DNA from: Isoetes taiwanensis
Taxonomy: Eukaryota > Streptophyta > Lycopodiopsida > Isoetales > Isoetaceae
NCBI GenBank assembly: GCA_021234155.1
Contig: JAJEKV010000159.1
Location: 248,001-312,000, forward strand
Direction: 5' to 3'
DNA: 64,000 bases
Shown here: positions 37,417 to 48,779 of the stretch, in pieces
Numbering within the stretch: the stretch's first letter is position 1
How the letters are laid out: every line of letters starts with the position of its first letter
Made by a program: the position numbers and the translations under genes
The notes under the pieces: model-generated
The model's database searches: none
Seen by the model: the letters and a program-made list of their open reading frames with translations, nothing else
Told to the model about the DNA's origin: nothing

Positions 37417-40400
37417 TCATGTTGTTCCTTTTCCCTTTTCTTTTGGACTAATAAATGGGCACCCTTCAATACCTTTCTTATAAGATATGTACTCTGGGGA
37501 CTTTACCCCTTTTGATAACAAACCAAGAAAGTGGCTAGGATCATAATAAATTTCAAGTTCAACAATCCTTAGTTTCTCATCCACCTACAAATAAGCAGTA
37601 AAGTAATGCTTTTAGTTGCATAGTTAATTTGGATATATACATATGCATAAGAGTTCTAAAGACTTTCACCTTAGCTATTGATATTCCTAGCAATTCTATC
37701 ACCTCGCCGGTAGGTTCATAACCTTTAAATCCACCTACCATTATGCCCCAGTGTCTCCATTTGAATGCCACAGATGGAGGTCCAGAATACACTTCCAATA
37801 CTTCCCAAGCAAACCCGCTAGGAAATATTGTTTTAAATATGTCATGAGATGATTCAAAGGTTTCTTGAGATGCTTTGTAGGTATCAAATTCTCCTGGCAA
37901 TGTTGTTGTTAATAAGGCATTATAGCTCCCTAGTTTGATAGTGTCTGTTGCTGACATAGGAGATCGTCCTACAACAATATAAAGCAAGCTAATAATGTAG
38001 AAAGAAATGGACATTGAAAAATTCAATAATAGATTATGAGAATTTTAGTTCTTTTCTTTAAGATATTGCCATCATAGATATAAAATTATAATTTGTAATA
38101 ATGTCGATCCAAGGTGCATCGTATTCTTAGTTTATTGAAATTTTGCAAACCACTTCTAGTTGCATATGAAAGAAGCTTCTATGTTTTATTGAAATTTTGC
38201 AAACCACTTCTAGTTGCATATGAAAGAAGCTTCTATCTATTCATCTCATTGCGTGGAACTTTCAATCATCTCAATGTGTAACTTCTTTATTATTTCATTG
38301 ATCATTGGTTCTTGATTTTTCATCATTGTGCACAACCTTGAAATTACTTCTTCTAGTTTTTGTAAACAAGGTCCTAACCTATGTACATCTTTACTTCAAG
38401 CATTATGTAGAGCCAACAAAAAGTTGTTTATAGACACTAATATAATCTTTATTTGAACTATTTCTATTTCCATATCTTCATTTTAATGTACAAAATGAAA
38501 ACCAAGTTTATTTTAGATGCAAGTCCTGGTAATTCTAGATGAGAATGATAGAGGTATGAAGTCTACAACTTTATCTAATGTTAGATAAAGTTTAGTAGTA
38601 TAGGTCTAAAACTTTATCTAATGTTTTAGTTGACAAAGTGTAATGATTATACCTATAATGTGATAAATTACAAGTCCTCAAATGAGGCATTGCATGGATA
38701 AACAACCAAATACGTAACAATACATAACAAGCTTGTGATACAGCTTCATGTTAGTACTACTATTCATTCACATTAGTACTATTATTACTAAATACATAAG
38801 AGTACTAAAATGAAGATTGCGATACAGCTTCACGTTAGTACTATTATTTGGGTTTTGTTATTATCGTGTAAGTTCATTCGATTAAATACATCACTAAAAA
38901 CATCTTAATGATGGGATCAAGTACATTATCAACAACACCTAATCTTTTGTCTTATTGCTAGATGATGCATTCATGAGTTGTGTAATGGGAGATAATGGTT
39001 AATTCGAGAACGTCCAAGGAATAGTCTTAGCCAACGAGATGAAAGTAAAATTTTCTAGTTGAGTTAGTGCATGAGAGAAGAAGGGGATAAACACCCACGA
39101 GTTTGATTACCTCGGATAAACCGCGAGCCCTGAGGGGCGAGCCGCCTTATCCGAGGTAATGGGCTAGCAGGGTGTTTATCCCTTTAACCGGCAGTAAGCA
39201 TCCATTGCCGGATTATCGAGGTTCCAAAAGCCAGATGGGTTATCGAGGTTTGGGAGGCCGCATAACGATTATCGAGGTTCGGGCTGTCCGTATCGATTAT
39301 CATAGGTTCTGGATGTCCCTCCCAAGTCTCGCTTGCCCCTCGTCCACCGCTTGTGCATGCCGTTGTGCCTCCCGAAGTTTTGATTGCCTGTTATGCCCTA
39401 TCACAGGGCATGAATCAATGGCCAGGAATGCTTGGATCCAAACGCCTGCCGGTTAAAGAGTTCTAATAGCGTTTCACGAAAAGTTCTATATGAATTCCCA
39501 CTTGAAACTTAAAAATATCTGACAAGCTAGAGAACACTGGGAGATTTTTACGGCAAGACCTGGTAAGTTCTCACTTGATTTGATGAGGAACACTGAAATT
39601 AGAGGTTTAATTAGAGGTCTCCTAATGCTCTTGCATATGATGACAAGTGTTGGAGCAAAACCTGGTGGAATTATTCTTGGCGCGGGATCATGATTATTCA
39701 TGGAAAAATATCCTTGATTCGTAATCAAATTGCTGGTTTATAGCAACACAAGAAAACGAACCTGTCCAACTGGCACACAAAAAAGCCACGTGTAAATCCA
39801 CGTGTACTTTCTTAACCTGGCATTGCGTGATCGCCAGATGCTGTAGTAGCTTTCAAACAGGATGTTTGTTTAGTCCCCTGAAATTGAAGCTTGGAGTTTA
39901 TCCGACAAAACACATGAGGTATAGATCTGAGCGTTTGAAGATTTTCTGAGGAGAGAGAATCCAAGTCATCAATTTGGGTTTCTTTGGTTTTGTTTCTTTC
40001 GTACTTTGGTTCAATCTGAGTTTACGGTAAGGTTATATTTTTGTGCCCCACTGCGACCTAAACCCTTTGAAAGGGCTCCATATAGAAGAGCTGATTTAGT
40101 CTGATGCCCGTAAGCTTGTCTGTGGTATTTGTAAAGAAGGAAAATAGGCCTTTATGCACATATAACACTCTGTGCTGCAAAACTCAAAGGTCATGAAGGA
40201 TGGGTTTGTGCAAAGAAAGGCTTGACTGGAACACTTGGATCGTGAAAAAACTGCCATGGCCCCAAATTTGGAACATTATGAAACTATTCCTGTAGCATAT
40301 GAGCCTATTATTTTATCTTCTAACACTATGAGTTGTAACCGCCTCTGCTTCATGACCAATAGTAGGATAAAAGGCTGAAAGTTTTGCGCGGAAATAAAGT

Positions 40401-40858
40401 ATGTGGAGCATTGAATTTGCTAATCAGGTACTTGCAAATTCCAACCTCGCCATGCTCATGGAGCAAGTCTGTTGATGATAGCTATACATGATTTGATCCC
40501 ATTTCACTTTCCACTTTGATCAAAGCTAATTGTGGCACATTACATGGAGGATACAAAACAATGTTGACCTAGCAAATTGCAGTTGTTTCATCCATTTGCA
40601 TACATCTAATAGAACATGCTATCCTCCTCTATACTGCCTTAACAAAATCTAGAAACATTACAACAAAAACTACTGTCTTGTATAGCTTAAAATCAACTAA
40701 CTAAAACTTGGATGTAGAGGTTTACCATTTACAACGAGGGAGAAACGGTCGGGATCGATTGTCTTGAAATCCTCCACTCGAGTTTTATGGCTGAGTTCCA
40801 TTTCGTAGCTCTTAACCAAATTCTGGACAGTTTCTTCGAGAGAGCCCTTGGGCCAGAT
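37417..40858 (-). CDS. Pathogen-related protein (SnoaL/NTF2-like fold), three exons, first exon not found
   Basis: Three minus-strand exons join in frame: 40726-40858 (IWPKGSLEETVQNLVKSYEM, ELSHKTRVEDFKTID), 37670-37968 (TIKLGSYNALL, ESSHDIFKTIFPSGFAWEVL, YSGPPSVAFKWRHWG, GFKGYEPTGE), and 37417-37584 (VDEKLRIVELEIYYDP, FLGLL, stop TGA at 37417). All boundaries are GT..AG, and the phases fit (133 + 299 + 168 bases, 199 codons plus stop). The blocks match the plant 'pathogen-related protein' family, small cytosolic proteins induced by infection whose biochemical role is unknown. Normal members are about 230-240 residues, so about 40-50 N-terminal residues (one exon) are missing upstream of 40858, where the DNA is packed with GGGGAGGTTTCC repeats. 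The 2.76-kb intron holds a foldback element. Coding sense is intact, so it may be a live gene. Confidence 0.9.
38132..38237. repeat. 53-bp perfect tandem duplication in an intron
   Basis: TTATTGAAATTTTGCAAACC through GAAAGAAGCTTCTAT occurs at 38132-38184 and again at 38185-38237 with no visible difference, so it is recent. Confidence 0.95.
39083..39182. repeat. Foldback (hairpin) element, GATAAACACCC family, copy 1
   Basis: The left arm starts GGGGATAAACACCC and includes GATTACCTCGGATAA. The right arm TTATCCGAGGTAATGGGC.. ends GGGTGTTTATCCC. The loop (about 39120-39146) carries GCGAGCCCTGAGGGGCGAGCC. A second copy with the same arms and loop wording is at 44521-44617. It lies in the large intron of the pathogen-related gene. 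Confidence 0.85.
39183..39457. mobile_element. Possible small inverted-repeat element with internal TTATCGAGGTT tandem repeats
   Basis: TTTAACCGGCAG at 39183-39194 is inverted as CTGCCGGTTAAA at 39446-39457. Inside, GATTATCGAGGTTC-like units repeat at about 39212, 39239, 39268 and 39296 (27-29-bp period). It adjoins the foldback on its left. It may be a MITE. The inverted ends are short and no target duplication is clear. Confidence 0.5.
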
Positions 40859-40867
40859 CTGCAGAAA

Positions 40868-41120
40868 CGAAAGGGTTGGAAACCTCCCCAACTTTCCATG
40901 GAAACCTCCCCAACTTTCCCTGGAAACCTCCCCACCTTCCTAAAACCTCCCTTCTTTCCTCGAAACCTCCCCCAACTTTCTCCATATTAGAAAACAGGGG
41001 AGGTTTCCATGGAAACCTCCCCATTTTTTTCAGGAAAACCTCCCCCAGCTTTTCTTGATGACCTGGGGAGGTTTCCAATAAAGAAAACAGGGGAGGTTTC
41101 CAGGGAAAGGTGGGGAGGTT
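40868..41120. repeat. Array of GGGGAGGTTTCC / GGAAACCTCCCC inverted motifs
   Basis: A dozen or so copies of GGAAACCTCCCC or its complement are present. The forward form dominates to about 41020 and the complement after about 41060. Positions 40997-41022 form a perfect 26-bp palindrome (GGGGAGGTTTCC followed by its complement around ATG/CAT). The array starts 10 bases upstream of the acceptor of the pathogen-related exon 40726-40858 and would lie in its preceding intron. It ends in an A22 run at about 41125-41146. Another pair lies at 41265-41310. Confidence 0.9.
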
Positions 41121-41331
41121 TCCAAAAAAAAAAAAAAAAAAAAAAAGGCTCTCTAAATTTGCATCGGAGACCAAGACCGCCTGCGCATCTCGGCCCCTCG
41201 TGCTCTTGATCCATCGGTTAGTTGCCAACATTAATGACTATTTTTTATTTTTTTAAATATTTTATGGAAACCTCCCCAACTTTCCAAAGAAACTAGGGGA
41301 GGTTTCCACAAAATGTCTATAAAATTTCAAA

Positions 41332-41598
41332 GTGAGCTATTTCTTGAAGCAAATCGTCTCTTTGAGTTCCGGTTTCATGATCGAATTCATCCAAGCTTTT
41401 TCTTCAAGTTCAACAATGACGCTGCGAGAAGTCGCACTAGAACTTGTGAAGAAGAAGCAAACACTTGAAAAGTGGGTCGGGATTACGACGACACAACTTG
41501 CAAGGGTTGCAGTTGCAAATGAGGAAGAGCTCCAGATCATCCAAGATGTCCGACGAGATGTCAGGCTATTAGGATCTGTAAATAACCTACGCCTGTGA
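41332..41598 (+). CDS. Possible unknown coding frame
   Basis: An 88-codon frame reads MIEFIQAFSSSSTMTLREVA, then LELVKKKQTLEKWVGITTTQ and EEELQIIQDVRRDVRLLG. The second half has the charge pattern of a helical coiled coil, and the frame is closed by a stop after NNLRL. I recognise no family. It is opposite to and upstream of the pathogen-related gene. Confidence 0.3.
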   Translation: MSYFLKQIVSLSSGFMIEFIQAFSSSSTMTLREVALELVKKKQTLEKWVGITTTQLARVAVANEEELQIIQDVRRDVRLLGSVNNLRL

Positions 41599-41989
41599 AG
41601 TTTAAGGGCTCATATGCACAGGCTCATATGCACAGGCACATGTCGCTTTCTCAATTAAGCCAATTTATTAGAAGCCTAAGTCATTACAAAGGCTTAAATA
41701 ATTTCCGAGAGACATTTTTGCCACGCTAACCTTCAAAAGCATTTTTTGGATTCTAACACAAGTAGTTGTAATTATGTTTCTTTATGTTGTCAATGTTATA
41801 TTCTCAATAGGTAAATTTTGTAAGTTCTATATGCACTATCTTTTGAAAAGATCCTTTAGAGTTCATGTGATAAAGGATGAGAATGAGTTACATAACATGA
41901 ATGATTGCATTTCTGTGAAGGCAATTCTATGCTCAATATATCATGTAAATGTACCAAGCACCTTCCACAAAGGAAATTTCCATGAGCAA

Positions 41990-43600
41990 ATTATATTATA
42001 GTATAAATGCTTATATACCATAAGAAACTGAAAAGATTGAAAACAAATAAAGTAAGCCTCACCTGCATTCTGGGATTTACCTTTAGATGGTAACCCTTAC
42101 ATAGACTACATGATGAAGGCATACCAAATATGTCCCATTCTCGCAAAAGGAGTGTCAAATGTGGAGCATCATAAATTAAATCCTTGAAGTTTATTGGCTG
42201 ACTTTTCATGACAAATCATAACTGCCGGGAACAATTAAGGAGAGGTATTTTCTCTTGCAGTTGAACAAATGAAGCTGAAGACGATGCCAGCTGTTTGAAA
42301 TATGTCCCACATTCATAAATCCTGTACATGAAGAGAAGTGAGTTCACAATCATATATCACAGATAATGTATCAGGCTCATACACTCGTAATTGATAATGC
42401 CGCTACAAAACTTTGAATAACCTCAAAGTTTGAAAATCCCCAAGTACACCATGAAGCACAATCAGTAAGTCATTCTAGCATAACTGAAAAACATTCTGCC
42501 AGTTCTCAAGAACATATCTATTCAGCAAAAGAAAAAAAAAATTAACAAACATTATTCTGGTAGAAAAAAATTAAGCTTAACATTTGACAGGAAGATCATT
42601 TCTATGAAGTTTTCTAAGTGTACAAACAAAAATCAGGCATGGTTTTCTATCAAGATGGCTCATCTGATTCAAGAGATGTTTTCGTATGCATGTATATGTG
42701 AATGGACTGTAAGGTTCTGTAGTCGAAGAAGAAACAAAAAAGCCTGAAGGATTAACATCAAGATACTGCAGCGCACCTCGGATATTGCAGAGGTAAAAAC
42801 CCAACTGATTCAAAAGCAAGTAAGAATAATGGGCAAGCAACCAGCAATCCGGGTAGAACAATTACAAAGTTTCATATATTCTCGGATTGCAAACCTTCAT
42901 CTGAAAAGAGGGGCTACACAGGGAAAATGGTCGGATTGCAAACCTTTTTCTTCATGGCCATAAGCAATATTTTCAGATCGTGGCCATGGCAGGGACGGAG
43001 TTGGGTATACAGATTTGCAAACAAAACTCTTGATTCTTGAAGCTACTGCATTGCAAAACCAGGGGTGTTAGTGTTGTACCTGATCCAGGGATTCCTCCGA
43101 ATAAAAAAATGTCTGATGCTTGTGGCGCCCTGAAGAAAAAAATCTTCCATGCTTGCTTGTTCCTACGATTAGCTCTATAAGCACCACCGAGTCTTGCAAG
43201 CTTCCTCCATGTCTCGCTGTTGAAACAAAGTAGCAGTGGAAGAAAAACCAGCCATACAGCCTCTCCCATATGTCAACATTGATGGCATGGTTGGATTCTC
43301 ACTCATAACCATAGCTGCAAAACCAAATGAAAGGATTAGAATACGCTGAGAACGGAAAAAACAACTGGAAAACAGAATAAGACTTTCAAAAAAAGATGCA
43401 AAGACATGGAACTGAAGAATACAACAAAATAGAGAAAGACCTGCTCCCGCGATCGGGTCCTGTGTCTAATTCAGCATACGAAAATCAGGCGCTCGTATCT
43501 GGGTCCGCTGGCATCAAAGAACAGTAGAGAAAATCGCTTCAAAATCGGTCGGATCTGTGCGCTCCTCCTAGCTTCAATTCAAGAATGCCTGAAAAAGAAA
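41990..43600 (-). other. Possible minus-strand transcription unit of unknown product
   Basis: Several minus-strand pieces have exon-like edges. A GC-richer stretch at about 43440-43590 ends at a donor (GGGAGCAG|GTCTTTC). An acceptor TTTTGCAG near 43315 is followed by ATGGTTATGAGTGAGAATCC. Open frames lie at 42973-43269 (IFLFGGIPGSGTT), 42577-42861 (LLNQLGFYLCNIRGALQYLD) and 41991-42209 (NFKDLIYDAPHLTLLLREWD, ending at a donor ATGCAG|GTGAGG). The last two have the leucine rhythm of F-box/leucine-rich proteins but I cannot confirm this. The unit might alternatively supply the missing 5' exon of the pathogen-related gene. Confidence 0.3.
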
Positions 43601-43734
43601 ACATGCAACAGAAATAGAATGCATACGAAAATAGAAAGAACAATCAATTCTAGAGGCTCACATTAATTTTAGGTTATTTATGAATGGCTGTTATCGTATA
43701 TCAAAAAATATCATAAATAATAATAGATTTGTGG

Positions 43735-43880
43735 AAACCTCCCCAGGTTAACATTGTTGGAAACCTCCCCAGGTTAGTTTTCCTGAAACCTCCCCAAGTT
43801 AGCGGTATTGAAACCTCCCCGGGCTTTACGGTGAAAGCCGGGAGGTTTCCAAGTGAGAAAATTTGGAAGGTTTCCATTTC
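43735..43880. repeat. Second array of GGAAACCTCCCC motifs
   Basis: GGAAACCTCCCCAGGTTA, GAAACCTCCCCAAGTTAG and GAAACCTCCCCGGGC occur in forward orientation (43735-43823), followed by GGGAGGTTTCC and GGAAGGTTTCC complements at about 43848-43876. The layout is the same as the array at 40.9 kb. Confidence 0.9.
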
Positions 43881-44242
43881 TTGGGACCCTAACCCAATTC
43901 GGGCGTATATAATTTGAGCGATTTTGGAAGGCTTAAATTTTTTGAGCCGAGAAAATTTCGTGCTAAAAATTTTCAACCACAAAAATTAAAAAAAACAAAA
44001 ACCCCTCGGAATTTTGTTTTGCTTTTCCTGCTTTTCCACGGAAATATTGGCGCTAGAAGGAAGGGGACAACAGGGGCGACGGAAGGGGGACTGAGGGCGG
44101 GGTCAGATTGAATCGACTCGCTTTTTTCAGTTGAAAAATCCTGTTGTTTGGCCCTATAATTTCAGGTGCCGTTTTTTTCGTCGTTTGTTAAAATTGTTTC
44201 CATTATCTCGCTTGCTCCAATCCTGGAGCACCAAATCCAAGG

Positions 44243-44372
44243 GGAACGCAATAAAGTTACCCTGGTCATGCTGATATGGCGCAATCCTAACGGTGGGTGA
44301 TTCCATCCCGTAGAATAACCCACGGTGATGATCGTGCCACGACCCATAACCAGGGTAACTTTATTGCGTCGC
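44243..44372. mobile_element. 130-bp MITE with 9-bp target-site duplication
   Basis: Direct repeats AATCCAAGG flank the element (44234-44242 and 44373-44381). The arms ACGCAATAAAGTTACCCTGG (from 44246) and its complement (ending 44369) match perfectly over 21 bases. With three more outer bases the ends read GGA/GCG-ACGCAATAAAG. The interior also pairs (GTGGGT..ACCCAC), so nearly the whole element folds. A 9-bp duplication and ends starting with G fit a non-autonomous Mutator-superfamily element. Confidence 0.88.
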
Positions 44373-44520
44373 AATCCAAGGCAGGAATCGACCTCCCCTT
44401 GACCGGCAGGCTTTCAGATCAGCGCATCCCTCGCCGTTGATTGCTGCCCTCTGATAGGCCATAACACGCGAGCAGCGGCGTTGCAACTTTGCCCTGGATT
44501 CAGCTTTTGAAGGATTTTTT

Positions 44521-44617
44521 ATAAACACCCCTGCTCGCCCATTACCTCAAATAAACGGGCTCGCCCCTCTGAGCTCACCCCTTTATCTGAGGTAGTGGGC
44601 TCTCAGGGGTGTTTATC
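44521..44617. repeat. Foldback element, GATAAACACCC family, copy 2
   Basis: The left arm ATAAACACCCCTG..CCCATTACCTCA pairs with TGAGGTAGTGGGC..CAGGGGTGTTTAT. The loop shares GGGCTCGCCCCTCTGAG wording with copy 1 at 39083-39182. No target-site duplication is evident. Confidence 0.85.
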
Positions 44618-44639
44618 CCCTTCATCACAAATTCGGCCT

Positions 44640-46830
44640 TTCCTTCTTCTTCTTTTTTGTGAATCTCCAATCTCCAACATCCACCCAGTAAGGGCCCGTC
44701 TCCTTGGCCAATAAGGGCCGTGATTTGGAGGTTTGTTCTTCGCTTACATGGTTGGCACAGCCTCGCTTTTAAATCAGCGTCAGTCATCTGGAATCATAGA
44801 TCTGGAAGGTCGCCAATAGCACAAACAAATGTGGCAGATTAGGGTGGATTTCCATGACAAGGTAGTCTTATTTTTCAATCTATAGCTTTTTGTCCTACGT
44901 AAGATGTGTCAACATTTTTCTGTTGCCGGAAGGGCAAACCCTAGGGCTGGAGGGTTGGTTTTGGCGTATATTGCGGAATATCTTATCTATAGCTTTTTAT
45001 CCCATATAAGATGTGTCAACAGTTTTGGGTTATTGGAACTGCAAACCCTATGGCTGGAGAGTGTAGCTTGGGCATATCCGGTTGAATATTTCTTTTAAAA
45101 AGTTCCTATGACGACTGTATGACATTCCAATGACTAAGATTTGACATAGACCTAAGGCAACGCAATTTTTGCAGTTTCCAGTTTTTTTTCTATTTTGAGT
45201 CATGATCGTTAGAGTTTTCTTCGAGCGCTTCTTTTTCTAAAAGATTTAAGTAGACTAGGTTAGATCAGGACGGAATTGTATAATTATGGAGGATAGTTCT
45301 TCATAGTGGAGCCTCCCATACGATTATCTTATCGCACAAGAAGTCCCTTACAAGGTCCAACTTTCTGTCAAGTTCGACTTCATCATACCAATGCTCGTAA
45401 AAAATGAACACCAACACATCAATTCTATCTCAAAACGATTGTTCTCTGCTTTTAAAATCCATCCAATTCTCCAAATGCCGTAAACCTGAGAAGCAGCTTG
45501 GATCCAGCATAGCATTGACTACCAGAACTAGTACCACATATTCTTGAACAACATAATAAGGCTCTACTCTTCAATAGGTAAACCTGTAGCACAATAAAAT
45601 TCCTTTAAACCTGTAAATATTAAACTTTTTTTTTATATTCTAACTATGACGTCAAAAGTGCAAGTACTATGAGACACAAAAAAAATGTTTATCCTGGATT
45701 ATTATGATTTTTTCATGCCTTATATATTCACGGATCAACGAACTGAAAGGATGTCAAGGATATGCTTCAAGGACCATATTTTCCTCACTAAGGAAGGGAC
45801 ATTAAAATCAGGTGCTATTGGATGGAGAAGGGATTGGCTTAGGGCAAGGATTTTTATTTGTGGCCAGGCGAAGGGACTTCTTCTACTTTGATTCACAGGC
45901 AAGGATCCATGGCTTTCACCCAGGTGATCCATATTTAAATCTTTTGAAATATAATCTGGCAGAAAAGTCCTTTCCTTTTTCCCATTTCTTACTGGCAGAA
46001 GTACATAGAGCAAGTAGATGGAAGCAGCAGGGTTTGTTTCTTTCTGTAGCCATCGCAGTGTGATTAGTCAGTTTTTGGAAATTATGGCGGCATGTTTTGG
46101 TGTCTTATTACAGTTGATATTTTAAGACTGGGCTCTGAGAGTAGTCTGGTGGGTTGGGCTTGTTCTAAGCCTAACTAGCTTCAAGATAATTGTTTGAGCC
46201 TCATTAACCTTCTGCTATTATCTAGATTGTTGATTGGTTAGGCTGCTTGGAGGCAGAGTTTCAGATTCATAAAAGAAGGTGGCAGCTTCAGGAATAGTGT
46301 GGTAGCCTATTCCATTTATTATTGCTTTCCTTTTAATGTTCTGTGTATATATGGGATTAAAAATCTTGAAATTCAAGTTTCGGGAGACCCTGGATTTCAC
46401 TTTCTGATGAAGGGTTATGTGGACTGCTAGTTCTTGAATTTTCGCCCGTATGGAAGCATGATGACCTAGAGGTTTCTCCAACAATGCACCAAGGGGGGTT
46501 CACACATGTATTCCATAAAATACATGTGCGTGGACGGAGAGGGGTTTTTTTTTAATTTGAAAGTACGTATACATAAGGTAGCTCCTACGTTTTGGCGCTC
46601 GAGATGTATGTGTTTTCACGGTTTTGGCTATTTTTCTGTGCAAGGCACAGGAGTTAGGAATACGCTTGAGGGCTAGATTTTGGTTGTCGCCTGCCTGAGA
46701 TACGTTTGAGGATGCTTGGAGTTCTGGAGGTAGGCTTTTTATATTTTTTTTGTCCCGTTCCCTTTGTGCCTCATGATCTTTATGGGTTTGTTGCAGTACA
46801 TGGTTTGAAACTATAGCTCTATTCCAAACA
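44640..46830. other. Intergenic DNA, no gene recognised
   Basis: Repeated phrases TATAGCTTTTTGTCC..TAAGATGTGTCAACA occur at about 44881 and 44992 (111-bp spacing), each followed by a diverged AAACCCTA(G/T)GGCTGGAG. Open frames near 45685-46063 on both strands are short and match no family that I know. Confidence 0.45.
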
Positions 46831-46837
46831 ATGATTA

Positions 46838-47282
46838 TTGCTTGTACAAGATCATGGCAACGAATTTCTGAAAGTGCTCCCTATTCATGGTTTATGGACC
46901 GGTTGTAGAATGTGGCTTGCTTTTATCAAGAATGGTGCATCGAACATGGATTCTAACCTTCATTGGACTCATTTCCCTTCATTTTCTTTCATCGATAGCG
47001 TGGACCCATTTGTCTTCATCGGTAGCAAGTTTTCAAGGTGCCAAGCTGCTGCATCACACCTTGCTACTGGTTCTACCTTTTCTACCTTTGCAGGTTTTGC
47101 CTTTGCACTCGATATCTGTGGGATGCTCAACTGGTTTGCATGAAAATGTGGTGGTTTCTTTAGTTGAAGGACTTGTTGTTATTGCAGCAGCCCTTCCTGT
47201 AGGGGAGGCTGAGTCATCTATGAGATGTTTCATCATGTCATCAATACTTCCATTAACAATCTTGCTGCATTACAGGTATTAG
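46838..47282 (+). CDS. Unrecognised frame, possibly a HEAT-repeat karyopherin exon
   Basis: Two overlapping plus frames are open. The one from 46887 contains LHENVVVSLVEGLVVIAAAL followed by PVGEAESSMRCF and ends at a plausible donor (TTACAG|GTATTAG, about 47275). Helix-turn-helix spacing and the L-x-E-G...ALP..EA wording recall nuclear transport receptors of the importin-beta type. The match is weak and no neighbouring exon supports it. It precedes the kinesin fragment on the same strand, but I see no link between them. Confidence 0.22.
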
Positions 47283-47699
47283 ATCTATTCTAGTATAGTC
47301 TGTTTGCTTGTGCTTTTCCATGCGATTTTGATGCTTTCCGGCAAAATGAGAAGAAAAGCTTTAAAACCACCGGTACGTGGCATTGAAAATAATAACTGCG
47401 TGATAAACACCGGCAAGGGGCGATCTTCATCCACCACCCTTTTCTTCAAGAAATATGGCCAGCCCTTAGTATTGCTACTTCTAACCGGGCTTAAGGCATT
47501 CTAGTGGCGTCAGAATCAGAAGCTTTGGAACATCATTGCAAGTAAAGTTGGTGTTGCAAAGACCAGCATAATGCCAAAGTTGTTATATATGACATCCTAT
47601 GATATGTTCAAAATAACTTTTGTTGTTCCATGCCTAGATTATTTATCCTTAGAAGAAAAAAGGCTTAGCAATATTGAGTATTTGTGATATGCAGGAGGT

Positions 47700-48379
47700 A
47701 AAGGTCGCATCGGTTCAACAATAAAGCAAGAAATAGTAGTGATGCAAGATAGGTGGAAAGAGGAGTTTGGAAGTCTTGGTAAGAATTTAATGCAAATCTT
47801 TGACCATGTTAATAACTTGAATCAAAATAATCGCCACCATAAATGCTCATTTGTTTGTGGGTCGAGCTTCAAGGCTTTGGCGTATGAGATCCGTTACCAT
47901 AAAGTTCTTGAAGAAAACCAAAGCTTTACAATGAAGTTCGTGATTTTTAAAGTTTTATGGATGGATGGTTTTACATCCCTTTGCTTTTTTCCCTCAACTC
48001 TAATTAATTCTTGCGAAAATATCGTAGTTTTTGTCGAGTAAGGCCATTTCTTTCTGGCGAATGTGAAGATAAGAGTATTGTGAGTTTCATTGGTAGTGAT
48101 GGTGATATCATGATAACAAACCCTAACAAGCAAGGGAAGGATTCCTGCAAAACACTTACTTTTAACAAGATCTATGGTGGATCTTCTTCTCAAGGTGCAT
48201 TCCTAGTGTCTTTATAAAATCTGTTTGCTTATCTAATTTGTCTTTAAGCCGTGATCACTCTTAATAATGCAGGTGAGAACATTATAGATACACAGCCACT
48301 AATACATTCTGTTTTGGATGGTTACAATGTCTGTATTTTTGCATATGGCCAAACTGGGTCTGGGAAAACTTACACCATG
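47700..48379 (+). pseudogene. Kinesin-14 motor domain fragment
   Basis: Kinesin-14 motors move toward microtubule minus ends. Pieces in order are VVMQDRWKEEFGSLG (about 47740), YHKVLEENQ then LYNEVRDF in a shifted frame (47893-47970), CRVRPFLSGE (48034-48063) then IVSFIGSDGDIMITNPNKQG and LTFNKIYGGSSSQ ending at donor 48195, and exon 48273-48379 with [20 protein letters not shown] and [14 protein letters not shown] ending at GTAAG. The neck YHKVLEEN-x-x-LYNEV directly before the motor identifies the C-terminal-type kinesin-14 class. The P-loop GQTGSGKT is intact. Switch I, switch II and the rest of the motor are missing: LINE sequence begins about 400 bases downstream. Single-base frame breaks occur near 47926 and 48020. 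Confidence 0.85.
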
Positions 48380-48779
48380 GTAAGAATGGGTTTTATAATG
48401 TTTTCAATTTTTAGAATGGTCCTGCATTCTAGAGAGTTTGGGGTCAAGCTATGGTTTATCAAGGCACTGCTTTTGGACTTTTTGCCACAATGCTACTTGA
48501 TGATGGGCATGGTTGTGGACGGCATTGCTGACTAATTATTTTGAATAACAAGTTCTTAGTTATCAGCTATTGGGCATTATTATATTTTTTTTAACTTATC
48601 TGGAGCATGATCTATGTACATCTGTACTATTCATTTCCCAAAATAATTACTGCTTATCAGTTAGCATACATTATATCTTCTTTGATTACCTAAAAAAAGA
48701 AAAATCGTAGTTTCATGGAATGCTTTGAAATATGTTGTGGTCTAAGTCTTGATTAAAGATACTTAATTCTCTCTTTCTA

